Shown here: positions 6,690 to 14,887 of the stretch, one piece after another
Layout: the number at the start of each line of letters is the position of its first letter
Numbering within the stretch: position 1 is the stretch's first letter
From: an uncultured Ruminococcus sp.
GTDB lineage: Bacteria > Bacillota > Clostridia > Oscillospirales > Acutalibacteraceae
Assembly: GCA_902773035.1 (NCBI GenBank)
Contig: CACYDB010000070.1
Location: 1-30,079 of the forward strand
Reading direction: 5' to 3'
DNA: 30,079 nt
Program-made: the position numbers and the translations under genes
Notes under the pieces: generated by a model
The model's database searches: none
Told to the model about the DNA's origin: nothing
Seen by the model: only the letters and a program-made list of their open reading frames with translations

Positions 6690-9074
6690 TTATGTGAACG
6701 CCCCTTTCCTGTTGAGCGTGATCTGAGCGAGAATCAAGCTGAGTTTACGCGCCAGAGTCCAGATGTCGTCGTCGTTGTTGATGTCAATGCCGTTGAGGTT
6801 GAATGTGTTATAGTTGTTTACAACAACGGCGTCGCTTTCCTCTTTCTCGTCGTTTGTGAAATGCGAGGGTTCAGACGGCGGCTGAATACCGCTTGAAATT
6901 TTTGCCGCGACTTTATCAATCCAACCCGTATTCTTGCTGAGAGGAACAACAGCCTCGTCGCCGTTTCCTTCGAGAAGTCCGACCTGACCTTTTTCAAGAA
7001 CGCCGCCCTCTTCAAGTTCAGGAATAAGCGGCGGCTCGTCAGGCATTGAAAAGTGCCAGTCCTGACCGAAAACGTCGCCGATCGCGCCCGCGATAGAGCC
7101 TATAGAATCGACGATTCCCTTGACCGCTTTGTAAATTCCTGACCACAGGAAATTAATTCCCTTGATAATCAGGTTGATCGGGAGCTTGACGATGTTGTAG
7201 AATGTGTCCCAGACGCCCTTGAATATACTCTTAATTCCGTTCCAGGCTTTCTCCCAGTTTCCTGTGAAAATTCCTGTAATGAAATCTATTAAGCCGCCGA
7301 GTATATTGGCAACGCCTTGAATTGCGCCGGAGATACTCTTGATCGCGGTGCCAAGTACGCCGCCAAGAAGTTTCGCTACCTCCTTAATCAGCGGCATTAT
7401 AGCCGGGAGCACCACTTGTAAAAGCTGTGTAAAAATTTCAAAAATCGGAGACAACGCCTCTGAAATTGCCGTAAATATCGGGGATAAAGCCTCGAACACA
7501 GGCGCGAGAGTTTCGGAGAGTAGAGTCGCGAGCTCTGAAATTATCGGAATAATCGGCTTGAGCAAATCATTCAGGAGCGTCGCAAAATTCGACACAAGCG
7601 GCGCGATCGCCGTTGATATTAGCGTCGCGAGCGGTGTCAACAGTTGCGTTACCAAATCAAGAATCGGTTTCAGTAACTCGAATGTCGTTTGAAACAGCGG
7701 TAACAGCGATTTTATAATCTCAACCAGGGGCGGCAAGAGCGTCTGAATGATTGAGATTAACGGCGGGAGCAGCGACTGAATCAGCTCAATAAAAACGGGC
7801 ATTACCGTGTTCACCACGTCGCTGAATACCGGCATTAGCGTTGATGTCAGCGTAAGCAGCGCCGGGAACAGCGTTTTTGCCAGTTGACTGAGCGGCGGGA
7901 GCATGCTATCAAAAAGTCTACTGAATACGGGAATTATTTTTTCTATCCAACCGTTTATTTCTGGCATTGCGTCTAATATTTTAGTCGCACCACTTTCAAC
8001 AATTGGTAAGAGTTTATCCCCTATGGATATAACAATATTTTTGAAATTGTTCTTAATCTTATTCAGTTTTGCCTCAAATGTATCAGCCATTTTTCCGGCT
8101 GCTTTATCTGCTGCACCTTCAGAATTCGTCATTTGTTTAAGCGCTTCGTTATATTCCTCAGTTCCCCCCTGCATAAGTGCAAGAGCCGCAGCTTTAGCGT
8201 TAACATTCCCGAACATTTTAGAAAATTCATCGGTATTGTTACCTGCTGATTTCATCAGAATATTTAAAACATCACTTAAACTTTTTCCACTTTCAGATAA
8301 TTCTTTAAAAGACTTTCCTGTAGCTTCTCTAATATAATCTCCTGCCTGAAGGGTTTTCCCCCCCTCTTTAGTTAGAGATGTCAAGAGTGAACGAATTTGT
8401 GTTGTAGCATTTGCAGTGTTAATGCCTCTTTTTGTTAAGAGTGCATAAGACGCACCTATGTTTTCCATAGAAACGCCATAGGCAGCGGCAGTTGGAATTA
8501 CTCGTCCCATTTTTGCCGCAAGTTCATCAACTGTAGTTTTACCAAGATTTTGTGTTGTAATAAGAATATCTGATATTCTTGACGCCTGATTCGCTTCTAA
8601 TCCATAAGCATTTAGCGCAGACGTAAGAACATCAACGGATGTTGATAGTTTTGTGAATCCGCCTTTTGAAAGTTTATTCGCAACTTTTGTGAACTCCACA
8701 GCTTTTTCAGGGGCTACAGAAGCCGAAAGGGCTTGATATACCGCCTCAGAGGTTTCATTAGCTGATACTCCAATTTCACTCGATGTTTTTAATATATCTT
8801 GCTTGTATTTTTTTAAGTCAATTTCGTTCTCGTTAAGCAAAGTTGAAGTTTTTGCAAAAGCTGATTCATAGCCAGCAGCACTTTTAACCATCGCTGCGCC
8901 TACACCAACAGCCGCTCCTGTTAATGCAGCGCCCCACTTTGCTGCAGTTTTTATTCCTTTACCAAAAGTAGAGGCGACTCCTCTCGCTTTTGAGTCAGTC
9001 TTAGAAATAGACTTGTTAGCTTCATCGTTGTTTACGAAAATTGAACCAAACAGTTTAAAAACTTCAATAGCCAG
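6690..9074 (-). CDS. Tail tape measure protein (non-ATG, probably CTG, start)
   Basis: The longest gene, 794 aa if it starts at 9074. It sets tail length and is ejected with the DNA. Residues about 62-330 are the conserved phage tail tape-measure core (SSEIGVSANETSEAVYQALS, ITTQNLGKTTVDELA, RVIPTAAAYGVSMENIGASY). About 390-570 is a Pro-punctuated hydrophobic helical region with an approximately 11-residue period (LLPPLISII, LLPPLVEII). A Gly/Ile/Trp-rich segment and a polar C-terminus follow. The first ATG is at 8891, but 61 codons of clearly homologous sequence (LAIEVFKLFGSIFVNNDEANK) lie upstream with no ATG, GTG or TTG. A CTG at 9074 directly follows the gpT stop and has GGGAGG 8 nt upstream. 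Base composition changes near 7915. Confidence 0.9.
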   Translation of the reverse strand: MAIEVFKLFGSIFVNNDEANKSISKTDSKARGVASTFGKGIKTAAKWGAALTGAAVGVGAAMVKSAAGYESAFAKTSTLLNENEIDLKKYKQDILKTSSEIGVSANETSEAVYQALSASVAPEKAVEFTKVANKLSKGGFTKLSTSVDVLTSALNAYGLEANQASRISDILITTQNLGKTTVDELAAKMGRVIPTAAAYGVSMENIGASYALLTKRGINTANATTQIRSLLTSLTKEGGKTLQAGDYIREATGKSFKELSESGKSLSDVLNILMKSAGNNTDEFSKMFGNVNAKAAALALMQGGTEEYNEALKQMTNSEGAADKAAGKMADTFEAKLNKIKNNFKNIVISIGDKLLPIVESGATKILDAMPEINGWIEKIIPVFSRLFDSMLPPLSQLAKTLFPALLTLTSTLMPVFSDVVNTVMPVFIELIQSLLPPLISIIQTLLPPLVEIIKSLLPLFQTTFELLKPILDLVTQLLTPLATLISTAIAPLVSNFATLLNDLLKPIIPIISELATLLSETLAPVFEALSPIFTAISEALSPIFEIFTQLLQVVLPAIMPLIKEVAKLLGGVLGTAIKSISGAIQGVANILGGLIDFITGIFTGNWEKAWNGIKSIFKGVWDTFYNIVKLPINLIIKGINFLWSGIYKAVKGIVDSIGSIAGAIGDVFGQDWHFSMPDEPPLIPELEEGGVLEKGQVGLLEGNGDEAVVPLSKNTGWIDKVAAKISSGIQPPSEPSHFTNDEKEESDAVVVNNYNTFNLNGIDINNDDDIWTLARKLSLILAQITLNRKGAFT

Positions 9075-9715
9075 TTAAATCGCCTCCCATTTAGTATTTG
9101 ATAAGATGTTTTCGACCTTTGCCTCAATCTCCTGTGGGGATTTCTTCTCGGCTTTCGGTCGGCTCGAGCTTTTCCTTGCGGCAAGCTCTGCTTGATTTTT
9201 AAACTCCCCGAACTCAATACCCCTCAAAGCCATATAACTAGCCTGATATACTCTGAGAAGGATGTCGGTATTTTCTTTCTCCTGCTGATACTCGATGATT
9301 TCGAGTATCTCTTTAAGAGAAAACTCCTGAAATACTGTTAAATTGCCTTTGCAGTATTTCAGGAGCAGTCCGACAGTATTTACATCAATTTCGAGGCTGA
9401 GTTGAAAAAACTTGTAAGGTCATTTTCCTTAACAACCGCTTTTACAAACTCTTTAAGCTCGGCAAAGTCGAGCTGCTTGACGTCCTCAGGCTTCATTTTC
9501 TTGATACTGCCGATAAGCTCATAAATCTGAGTTTCGACCTTCTCACTTGAAGCCGCTGAAATCAGTGTGAGGATCACCTCAAAACCAACCTCATCAACAT
9601 CAGCGTCCTTGATATTCTTAAACTTGCCCGCAAGCTTTGCGAGCTCGTCCTTAACCCCTGCCTCTTTAATAATTCGGGCGACTTTAAACGCGTCGCTGAG
9701 GTTAAGCTTTCTCAT
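9075..9715 (-). CDS. Tail assembly chaperone fusion gpGT, made by -1 frameshift
   Basis: Reading gpG to codon 104 and slipping -1 on TTTTTTC (9410-9404) opens a 111-codon frame (from 9410) that ends at 9075, giving a 213-aa fusion. The T part begins FFQLSLEIDVNTVGLLLKYC, has a helical middle (EFSLKEILEIIEY) and a basic, Pro/Lys-rich tail, and ends NTKWEAI. It has no usable start of its own, so it can only be made by the shift. Production of gpG and gpGT from one mRNA, just before the tape measure, is known across siphoviruses; both chaperone tape-measure protein during tail assembly. The slip itself is inferred. Confidence 0.85.
9380..9715 (-). CDS. Tail assembly chaperone gpG
   Basis: An all-helical protein of 111 aa between the major tail protein and the tape measure, the fixed position of the lambda gpG-like chaperone. 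The sequence is mostly amphipathic helices (LSDAFKVARIIKEAG, LAKLAGKFKNI, FEVILTLISAASSEKVE, LIGSIKKMKPEDV). GGGAGG lies 8 nt before the ATG, and the ATG shares one base with the upstream stop (TAATG). A slippery heptamer eight codons before the stop diverts some ribosomes into gpGT. Confidence 0.85.
   Translation of the reverse strand: MRKLNLSDAFKVARIIKEAGVKDELAKLAGKFKNIKDADVDEVGFEVILTLISAASSEKVETQIYELIGSIKKMKPEDVKQLDFAELKEFVKAVVKENDLTSFFNSASKLM
9404..9410 (-). promoter_or_regulatory. Slippery heptamer TTTTTTC for -1 frameshifting
   Basis: On the minus strand, zero-frame codons AGT TTT TTC contain T TTT TTC, which fits the X XXY YYZ rule and re-pairs as TTT TTT after a -1 slip. It sits near the end of gpG, and the -1 frame is open for 111 codons up to the tape measure. 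I did not establish a downstream stem-loop or pseudoknot by eye. Confidence 0.82.
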
Positions 9716-10380
9716 TAGTTACCTCCCTGATTTACTGCGGGTGTCGCTGACTGTGTTTCCTCCACAGGTTTCTTCGGGAAAAGGATTCTATAAGGTGGCG
9801 TTACGTCGTCGTCATCGTAAGCGTCGTCGTCCAGATACCCATAGAATTGAACCTCGACGCCCATCTCTGCCTTATCCTTAAAGGACATTCCCAGACCGTT
9901 TTCCGAAAAAGCGTTAAAAACCTGAATGATTAAGTCATTATCAGTGTCAAGACGACTGCCAACCCACGTCACATTTTTGATGAAATCACTGTCAAGGATA
10001 TACGGCCTTCCTGTAATTTCGTCATAATCAGAATCGTCTGTACTTGTTGCGCAATCTGCGGCTCCGATCGCCTTCACGAGATTATCAGCCGTGATTTCTT
10101 TAAGCGTAACTTTCAGATAAACTTCTGTTTCGTCGATAAAGAGATTTCCTTTAACACGCGAGTGGTTTCCGTCAAACTCAGGATTGCGGTAGGTGTTTGT
10201 TATATTAAACTCGCCGCCGTCGACAGTTACGCCCAAGCATTTACCTGCAGCTTTTGCGCTTCTGTACTTGTCCGTTACAAAATCAAAGTTGATGAAGATT
10301 GCACCCGCGTCGAGTTGATAATTCTCGGTTGTTTTTTTTGTGAAACCGTTTAATTGTCTTAACCTACGGATTCTACTCAT
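9715..10380 (-). CDS. Major tail (tube) protein
   Basis: A 221-aa protein upstream of the tail chaperones, the usual place of the tube subunit. It shows beta-rich segments (QLDAGAIFINFDF, GVTVDGGEFNI, KGNLFIDETEVYLKVTLKEI) and an acidic loop-like region, as in phi13/TP901-type major tail proteins. The start at 10380 (MSRIRRLRQLNGF) has GGAGGGG 8-9 nt upstream; the 18 codons before it overlap the upstream gene and are rejected. It overlaps the tail terminator gene by 8 bp. The C-terminal 25 residues are Pro/Thr/Gln-rich and probably flexible. Confidence 0.75.
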   Translation of the reverse strand: MSRIRRLRQLNGFTKKTTENYQLDAGAIFINFDFVTDKYRSAKAAGKCLGVTVDGGEFNITNTYRNPEFDGNHSRVKGNLFIDETEVYLKVTLKEITADNLVKAIGAADCATSTDDSDYDEITGRPYILDSDFIKNVTWVGSRLDTDNDLIIQVFNAFSENGLGMSFKDKAEMGVEVQFYGYLDDDAYDDDDVTPPYRILFPKKPVEETQSATPAVNQGGN

Positions 10381-10753
10381 TGAGATTTCCCCTCCAATAC
10401 ATAATAACTTCATACGACATATACAGGCGGGCAATTGTCTTGTCGGGCTCGTCTATAATCTGTCTGTCGTTGTTTTTATAAAACTTGAAATAAAACTTTT
10501 CAGTTTCAAAGGTAGCTTGTCCGACCTCGTCATCGAGGGTATCGGCAAGCTGATTAATGGTTTCCATCGTTCCCTTGTCGTATAAATTCAGCCTTAAGAC
10601 ATATTTATCGGCAAAATCAACGTCAAGTGAATGAAGCGTATATTCAATTCTCGGATAATCTGTACTTGCCCTCCAGAATGAAGAGTTATTGCAGTATCGT
10701 CTGAGAATTTCTTTAATTTCTCTGAGCAGAAGATTTGTTTTATTCACCTTCAT
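10373..10753 (-). CDS. Putative tail terminator protein
   Basis: A 126-aa protein between the gp10-like protein and the major tail protein, where the tail terminator (lambda gpU-like) normally lies. It has an N-terminal helix (TNLLLREIKEIL), then alternating strands and a helix (VDFADKYVLRLNLYD, TINQLADTLDDEV, KFYFKFYKNNDR), a pattern fitting that fold. AAGGAG sits only 1-2 nt before the ATG at 10753 but 8 nt before a GTG at 10747, so the start may be that GTG. Assignment rests mostly on order and size. Confidence 0.6.
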   Translation of the reverse strand: MKVNKTNLLLREIKEILRRYCNNSSFWRASTDYPRIEYTLHSLDVDFADKYVLRLNLYDKGTMETINQLADTLDDEVGQATFETEKFYFKFYKNNDRQIIDEPDKTIARLYMSYEVIMYWRGNLNE

Positions 10754-11237
10754 ACTCCTTCTCGTTAATTATTCTTTCGCCGCGCTCGGTTCCGAGGGCG
10801 CTCAGGTATTGAGCCTGAATCTCACGGATCTGTGAGATGTTATTTTCTGTAGCGGAAGTTAGAGCTTCAACTTTTTTTATTTTCAAGGGATGTTTACGGC
10901 GAATATGTGTTTTATTGTTTGATTTTTTGGGTTTTACAATCGTTTCTTTTGCAATAGTATCAATGCCTGTTTCCAAAAAAGCACCGTAAAAGCCTCCGGG
11001 CTTGAAACCGACTTGCAGATTAGGCGTGGGCTGTTTAGTCCTTACCCAGTACTGTATAAACCTTCTTGAACGCCCCGTCCTGCGTCTTATCTTCTGACGG
11101 GTACGATTACATATGAACTTTCCCGTGTCGCGCAGAGCGGCGCGGATAAGCTCAGTAAGGGTATATTCAAGCCTGTTAACGTTGCTTATATACTCCACGC
11201 CGTTCTTTTTGATTTTTACCGCTTTAGGTAGCGACAT
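10740..11237 (-). CDS. HK97 gp10-like morphogenesis protein
   Basis: A 165-aa basic protein of the HK97-gp10-like tail-completion group. Evidence: a helix (LTELIRAALRDTGKFICNRT) followed by the basic KIRRRTGRSRRFIQYW segment and GGFYGAFLETGI, close to the usual pattern where a Tyr/Phe-rich motif precedes GT or G-x-E. The start at 11237 is ATG with AGTAGGTG 6 nt upstream; a GTG at 11246 is possible. It overlaps its upstream neighbour by 14 bp and its downstream neighbour by 14 bp. Role: joins the head-neck to the tail. Confidence 0.65.
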   Translation of the reverse strand: MSLPKAVKIKKNGVEYISNVNRLEYTLTELIRAALRDTGKFICNRTRQKIRRRTGRSRRFIQYWVRTKQPTPNLQVGFKPGGFYGAFLETGIDTIAKETIVKPKKSNNKTHIRRKHPLKIKKVEALTSATENNISQIREIQAQYLSALGTERGERIINEKEYEGE

Positions 11238-11553
11238 CGGTTTCACCTACTAACTGCGTAAGGTACAGCTCAGTGCGTTCGCTTTTTTCTAAAGGATATG
11301 AGCGATAGATTCTGAACCGCTGATTTTCAAGCTCGCAGATATTTTCGTTGTTGTATTCAAAACTGTTTACTTCAACGACGATCTCGGGCTTGAAGCCCTG
11401 CGCCGCTGCCTGATAAAACTCTGACTGGCGCACTGCTTTTTTTATTCCATAAACACGTTTTATCGTCTCGGAAAACACAGGCTCGCCGATTTCGTTAACC
11501 GCCGCGCTGTCTGAGCGCGAGGAAATCAGAGAAATCACACAATCACGATTCAC
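11224..11553 (-). CDS. Putative head closure / head-tail joining protein
   Basis: A 109-aa protein in the stopper/adaptor slot between the gp6-like connector and the gp10-like protein. The sequence is beta-rich (DCVISLISSRSD, VFSETIKRVYGIKKAV, PEIVVEVNSFEY, QRFRIYRSYPLEKSE), which fits the small beta-barrel head-tail joining family (SPP1 gp16-like). The start is GTG, with a weak GAGAG upstream. It ends with LYLTQLVGETDVAT. Identification depends on position and secondary-structure impression rather than a signature motif. Confidence 0.55.
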   Translation of the reverse strand: MNRDCVISLISSRSDSAAVNEIGEPVFSETIKRVYGIKKAVRQSEFYQAAAQGFKPEIVVEVNSFEYNNENICELENQRFRIYRSYPLEKSERTELYLTQLVGETDVAT

Positions 11554-11559
11554 GGATTA

Positions 11560-11847
11560 TCAACTCTCTTTCCTGAAAGATAGAGCGTCTCTGAGACTTG
11601 CGTAAGCTTCCTGCCATACTGATTGATTCTGATTGTCGCCGAAATATCCTTTGCAATAATGCTTAATCGCCATACGGTGCAGAGGATTTGAAGCGTCAAC
11701 AGATATGCCGACACGATTCATATCCTCTACAGCCGATTCAATCAGCGGCTTGATCTCTCCCTCGTCAAAATCATTTGTGGTGATTCTCAGCGAGGTTTTG
11801 ACTTCGCTCAACAGCGATTCAGGGGTCACAAAGCCGTCGCAAGTCAT
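11560..11847 (-). CDS. Head-tail connector (HK97 gp6-like)
   Basis: A 95-aa helical protein directly after the capsid gene. The features match the gp6/QLRG-type connector family: LLSEVKTSLRITTNDFDE near the start, EIKPLIESAVEDMNRVG in the middle, and PLHRMAIKHYCKGYFGDN followed by a terminal helix (YASLRDAL). This protein would form the ring joining portal to stopper. Its ATG overlaps the capsid TGA by one base (TGATG), indicating translational coupling. Confidence 0.75.
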   Translation of the reverse strand: MTCDGFVTPESLLSEVKTSLRITTNDFDEGEIKPLIESAVEDMNRVGISVDASNPLHRMAIKHYCKGYFGDNQNQSVWQEAYASLRDALSFRKES

Positions 11848-13055
11848 CAGCTCGACTTCTTTACAATTTTGACGAGGCTGTCTGTTCTTGCGAGTTTACC
11901 GTCAACAAGCGCAATTCCTTTGATAACATCCTGGTTTTTATCGTTGTCGCGGTATCTGAAGATTGTAAGCTTAACAATCTCGTTTAAGATGTAGTCTGCA
12001 AGACTTACAGTTACACCGAAAGTTGTATCTTCCTGAACAGAATCGGCATAATCAGAAATGTACCCATCAGAGTAAACGACTTCACGACCTCTGATCATCG
12101 GTAATGTCTGACCGTTTTCACCGATAGGAATTGAAGCAATAGGACGGTTTGCGTCATCTTTGATGTCCATATACTCTTCAAACGAAGATTTTGACATCAG
12201 ATAAACCGGATTGGAGCTGTCCATAGCCGCAGTGATTAACTTTTCGGTTTTCTTAATTGTGTCAAGACCGATTGAGCCTGTTCTCGCAACGTTTACGATT
12301 TTAGTTGTCTCGGTAGGCACAATACCCGTCGGAGTTCCGACGCCAGTTCCTGCAACGATTTTCTGCTCAATACCTTTCACAAGCGCCCTTGAAATCATAT
12401 CAACGAACTGGCTCTCGAATTTCTCAAGAGTAGTCGCCGAAACAAAGAGAGAGAATGAAAGCTTAACCTCAACTGTGTGACCTGTGAAGTCAACATAATC
12501 ATCTGAGTATTTCTGACGATCAGAACCTTCGCCCTCTTCGACCCATTTAGCCTCAGGAATGAGATTTGCAACAGCAATTCTGAGATTGCCGGGAATATTG
12601 ACCTTTGTAACCCTTGAATAAATCTGTCCGATTTTTTCCATTTTTTCGTAGATTTTATCGGACACATACGTCGGAACGAGGACGGTATCTGTACTTGTGG
12701 TTGTCTGGTCGAGGTTTCTGAACCTTGCGGGGATAGCCTCGCCTTTGACAAAGTAATTCTGAAACGCTTTTCTGTATTCGAGCGAATTATAAATATCGTC
12801 ATCGCTGGCAGAATCAGCATTCGTTTTAAGTCCCTCGGTCTTGGCTCCTTCGCCGTAATTTTTCAAACCCGCGAAAGAAACGCCGCCGAGAGCGGAAAGG
12901 TTCGCCTGAGCGACAGCCTCGTCCTCGAACTTCTTGTCGAGTGCTTTAATTTCTTCCATTTTTTCATTTGCCTTCTCAACGTTGCCGGAGTCAATAAGGC
13001 TCTGGGCTTCATTTTTCAGGCTTTCTCTTTTTGCAAGATAATCTGTTTTTGTCAT
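11847..13055 (-). CDS. Major capsid protein, HK97 fold with N-terminal scaffold
   Basis: A 402-aa HK97-type coat protein. Residues 1-55 are a charged coiled coil (RESLKNEAQSL, EKANEKMEEIKALDKKFEDE), the delta/scaffold domain removed by the prohead protease. The rest has family features: LVPTYVSDKIYEKM, AKWVEEGEGSDRQKYSD, VEVKLSFSLFVSATTLEKF, ISRALVKGIEQKIVAGTGVGTPTGI and the C-terminal FRYRDND. AAGGAGG lies 10 nt before the ATG, suiting high expression. It follows the ClpP-like protease by 14 bp, as expected for a protease that matures this capsid. Confidence 0.93.
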   Translation of the reverse strand: MTKTDYLAKRESLKNEAQSLIDSGNVEKANEKMEEIKALDKKFEDEAVAQANLSALGGVSFAGLKNYGEGAKTEGLKTNADSASDDDIYNSLEYRKAFQNYFVKGEAIPARFRNLDQTTTSTDTVLVPTYVSDKIYEKMEKIGQIYSRVTKVNIPGNLRIAVANLIPEAKWVEEGEGSDRQKYSDDYVDFTGHTVEVKLSFSLFVSATTLEKFESQFVDMISRALVKGIEQKIVAGTGVGTPTGIVPTETTKIVNVARTGSIGLDTIKKTEKLITAAMDSSNPVYLMSKSSFEEYMDIKDDANRPIASIPIGENGQTLPMIRGREVVYSDGYISDYADSVQEDTTFGVTVSLADYILNEIVKLTIFRYRDNDKNQDVIKGIALVDGKLARTDSLVKIVKKSS

Positions 13056-13069
13056 TAGATAAATCCTCC

Positions 13070-13717
13070 TTAAATTTTTAAGCTTAAAAGGTCAAGCTGT
13101 GCCTGAGCCTTGATTGCTGCTTTCTGGTTTTTCATTTTTTCGATTACGGCGCGAGAGAGTAAACCGCTGCCGTAAGCTGCCGCTACAAGCTTGTGAACTG
13201 TTGCCTCGGAAATCTTGTCGATAAGTCCCATTTCGACCGCCTCCTCGGCTGTTATCCATGTTTCCTTGTCCATAATGTCAAGAATCTCCTGGCGCGGCTT
13301 TCCTGTCTTTTTGACATAAGCCGAGGCTATAGCCTTGTTCGCCTGCTGTAAGACTTCGCTTTCCTTGTCCATAACGTGATAGTCGCCATGTGCGCCCGAT
13401 GATACATTGTGAATCATCAACATGGCTGTCGGCGCAATCTCCGAATATCCCGCACACGCAACAATTGACGCAGCGCTCGCCGCAAGTCCGACAACCTTAA
13501 TCTTGAGGTTGCCCGCGTAACTTCGGAGGGCTTCATAGATTTCGCTCGCCGCGAAGATCTCACCGCCGTCGGAGTTGATTGTTACGATTACATCTTCACC
13601 GTTCGCCTCGGTCAGCTTGTCCTTGATGTCTGCGGGACAAACAGCGGGAATGTCAAACCAGTCGTAAATCCACTTTTCGTCACTTGAAATGATTACACCG
13701 TTGATTTCTATAATCAC
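13070..13717 (-). CDS. ClpP-like prohead protease
   Basis: A 215-aa serine protease of the ClpP/S14 phage group, used in head maturation. Visible signatures are TINSDGGEIFAASEIYEAL (residues 47-64), the nucleophile in GLAASAASIVA (Ser about 81) and the catalytic His in MIHNVSSGAHGD (about His103). WITAEEAVEMGLIDKI near residue 155 is also typical. The start is GTG, in a GTGA overlap with the portal stop, with AAGGTG 7 nt upstream. Portal-protease-capsid is the standard HK97 order. Confidence 0.92.
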   Translation of the reverse strand: MIIEINGVIISSDEKWIYDWFDIPAVCPADIKDKLTEANGEDVIVTINSDGGEIFAASEIYEALRSYAGNLKIKVVGLAASAASIVACAGYSEIAPTAMLMIHNVSSGAHGDYHVMDKESEVLQQANKAIASAYVKKTGKPRQEILDIMDKETWITAEEAVEMGLIDKISEATVHKLVAAAYGSGLLSRAVIEKMKNQKAAIKAQAQLDLLSLKI

Positions 13718-14886
13718 TCGTTTTCACCTTCCTTGTTAGAATTAACAGGCTGAGTGTCAAGCCTTCGTATTACTTTGTCGCCGTCCTCAATCGGCGGTAA
13801 ACCGAGAGACGCACGCCACTCGTTCGGTGTGAGCGCTCCGCGGTCAACCATCTGCAAGAGGTTGAGCTTTGTTGTCAGGTTTGCCGCCTGTAAGTCGAAC
13901 GCCCCGGCTATAATGCGATTACCGCAACCACGCTGACGGTGGGAAAAGAGCTTTCTCGTCATTTCCTGAGCGAGCCTCTTGACCCACGGTTCAATTTCTG
14001 ACTCGTAATAACTGTTTTCCTCGTCCTCGTCTGCGCTTGACTGAATAATCTTGTCGTTAGTGTTGAAGAGATTCAGAATCCTTGTGCGCGTCTTTTCCAT
14101 TTGCGACGCGTTCGGGACATAATCGTGAGGCGTTACCTGAGTAGCTTTACTTCGACTGTCCGTTGCGGCTACGCCGATTTCGTTGTTCGATACTTTCAGG
14201 TAGTTGTCCGCGAATTCCTGCGCGGAACGCTTAATATCATCGTCCCTGAGCGCCGAATGGAATTCGAGTAACCAACGAATAACCGAGGAGTTTTTTATTG
14301 CCGTAACAATGCCCTGGTCGGTCGTGTTGATAATCTCCATAAGCGGAGCGAGCGCGGGAAATTTTGAAGTACCGAAAATATCGTTGTCGTTGAAATCCTC
14401 GCGTACGTGAATAATATCCTCGTACGAAAACTCATATCGTCCGCCGTTTTTGAAGTTGAAGATTAGGAATAACGCACCTGACTCGTTGTATCTTGCCTCA
14501 ACCGAGCTTGCCGCAAGAGGAAAAATCTGTCGGGCTATTCCGTTGTCGTCGCGCACTATCAGAGCGAAAGCGTTTCCGTTTAAAGCAGATATGTTTGACA
14601 TTTTCACAAGGAAATCAGACATCGTCATATAAGGGTTAGGCTCTTCGAGCATAAAACGATAATTCGCGTCCTTGTTGATAACTTCGACCTCGTTTTCAGG
14701 TTTATAACAATGCTTTAATTCAGTTTTGCTGATACGCTTTGCCCTGGCGGCGAGAGCGCCGCGGACAATATCGTTTTGATAGACGTTACCATCCCAGGCT
14801 GTGAAGTAGTTGCCTGTAGCGTTTAGCATTTTTACCGCCGAGATATTTCGTTTTCGGAGGTTTTTAAGTTTTTGAAATATCGACAT
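13714..14886 (-). CDS. Portal protein, HK97 family
   Basis: A 390-aa portal forming the DNA channel at the capsid vertex. Family features: the N-terminal YFTAWDGNVYQNDIVRGAL region, LLEEPNPYM-like LEEPNPYMTMSDF, ALNGNAFALIVRDDNG, PLAASSVEARY, IIHVREDFNDNDIFGTSKF and the C-terminal NEWRASLGLPPIEDGD, where HK97-type portals typically carry an N-E-x-R-x-x-x-G-L-P-P motif. AGGAGGT lies 3-7 nt before the ATG, formed from the last codons of terL. It overlaps the protease start by 4 bp. Confidence 0.93.
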   Translation of the reverse strand: MSIFQKLKNLRKRNISAVKMLNATGNYFTAWDGNVYQNDIVRGALAARAKRISKTELKHCYKPENEVEVINKDANYRFMLEEPNPYMTMSDFLVKMSNISALNGNAFALIVRDDNGIARQIFPLAASSVEARYNESGALFLIFNFKNGGRYEFSYEDIIHVREDFNDNDIFGTSKFPALAPLMEIINTTDQGIVTAIKNSSVIRWLLEFHSALRDDDIKRSAQEFADNYLKVSNNEIGVAATDSRSKATQVTPHDYVPNASQMEKTRTRILNLFNTNDKIIQSSADEDEENSYYESEIEPWVKRLAQEMTRKLFSHRQRGCGNRIIAGAFDLQAANLTTKLNLLQMVDRGALTPNEWRASLGLPPIEDGDKVIRRLDTQPVNSNKEGENE

Positions 14887-14887
14887 A

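Noticed and set aside
7400..7860. DNA tandem repeat or CRISPR-like array
   Set aside because: The repetition is at protein level (Pro-punctuated tape-measure repeats) with varied codons; there are no regular spacers.
8891..8893. ATG at 8891 as the tape-measure start
   Set aside because: 61 upstream codons in the same frame match the usual tape-measure N-terminus and have GGGAGG before a CTG.
12395..12820. Minus-strand 141-aa ORF inside the capsid gene
   Set aside because: It is in another frame of the capsid gene, whose HK97-type sequence is unmistakable.
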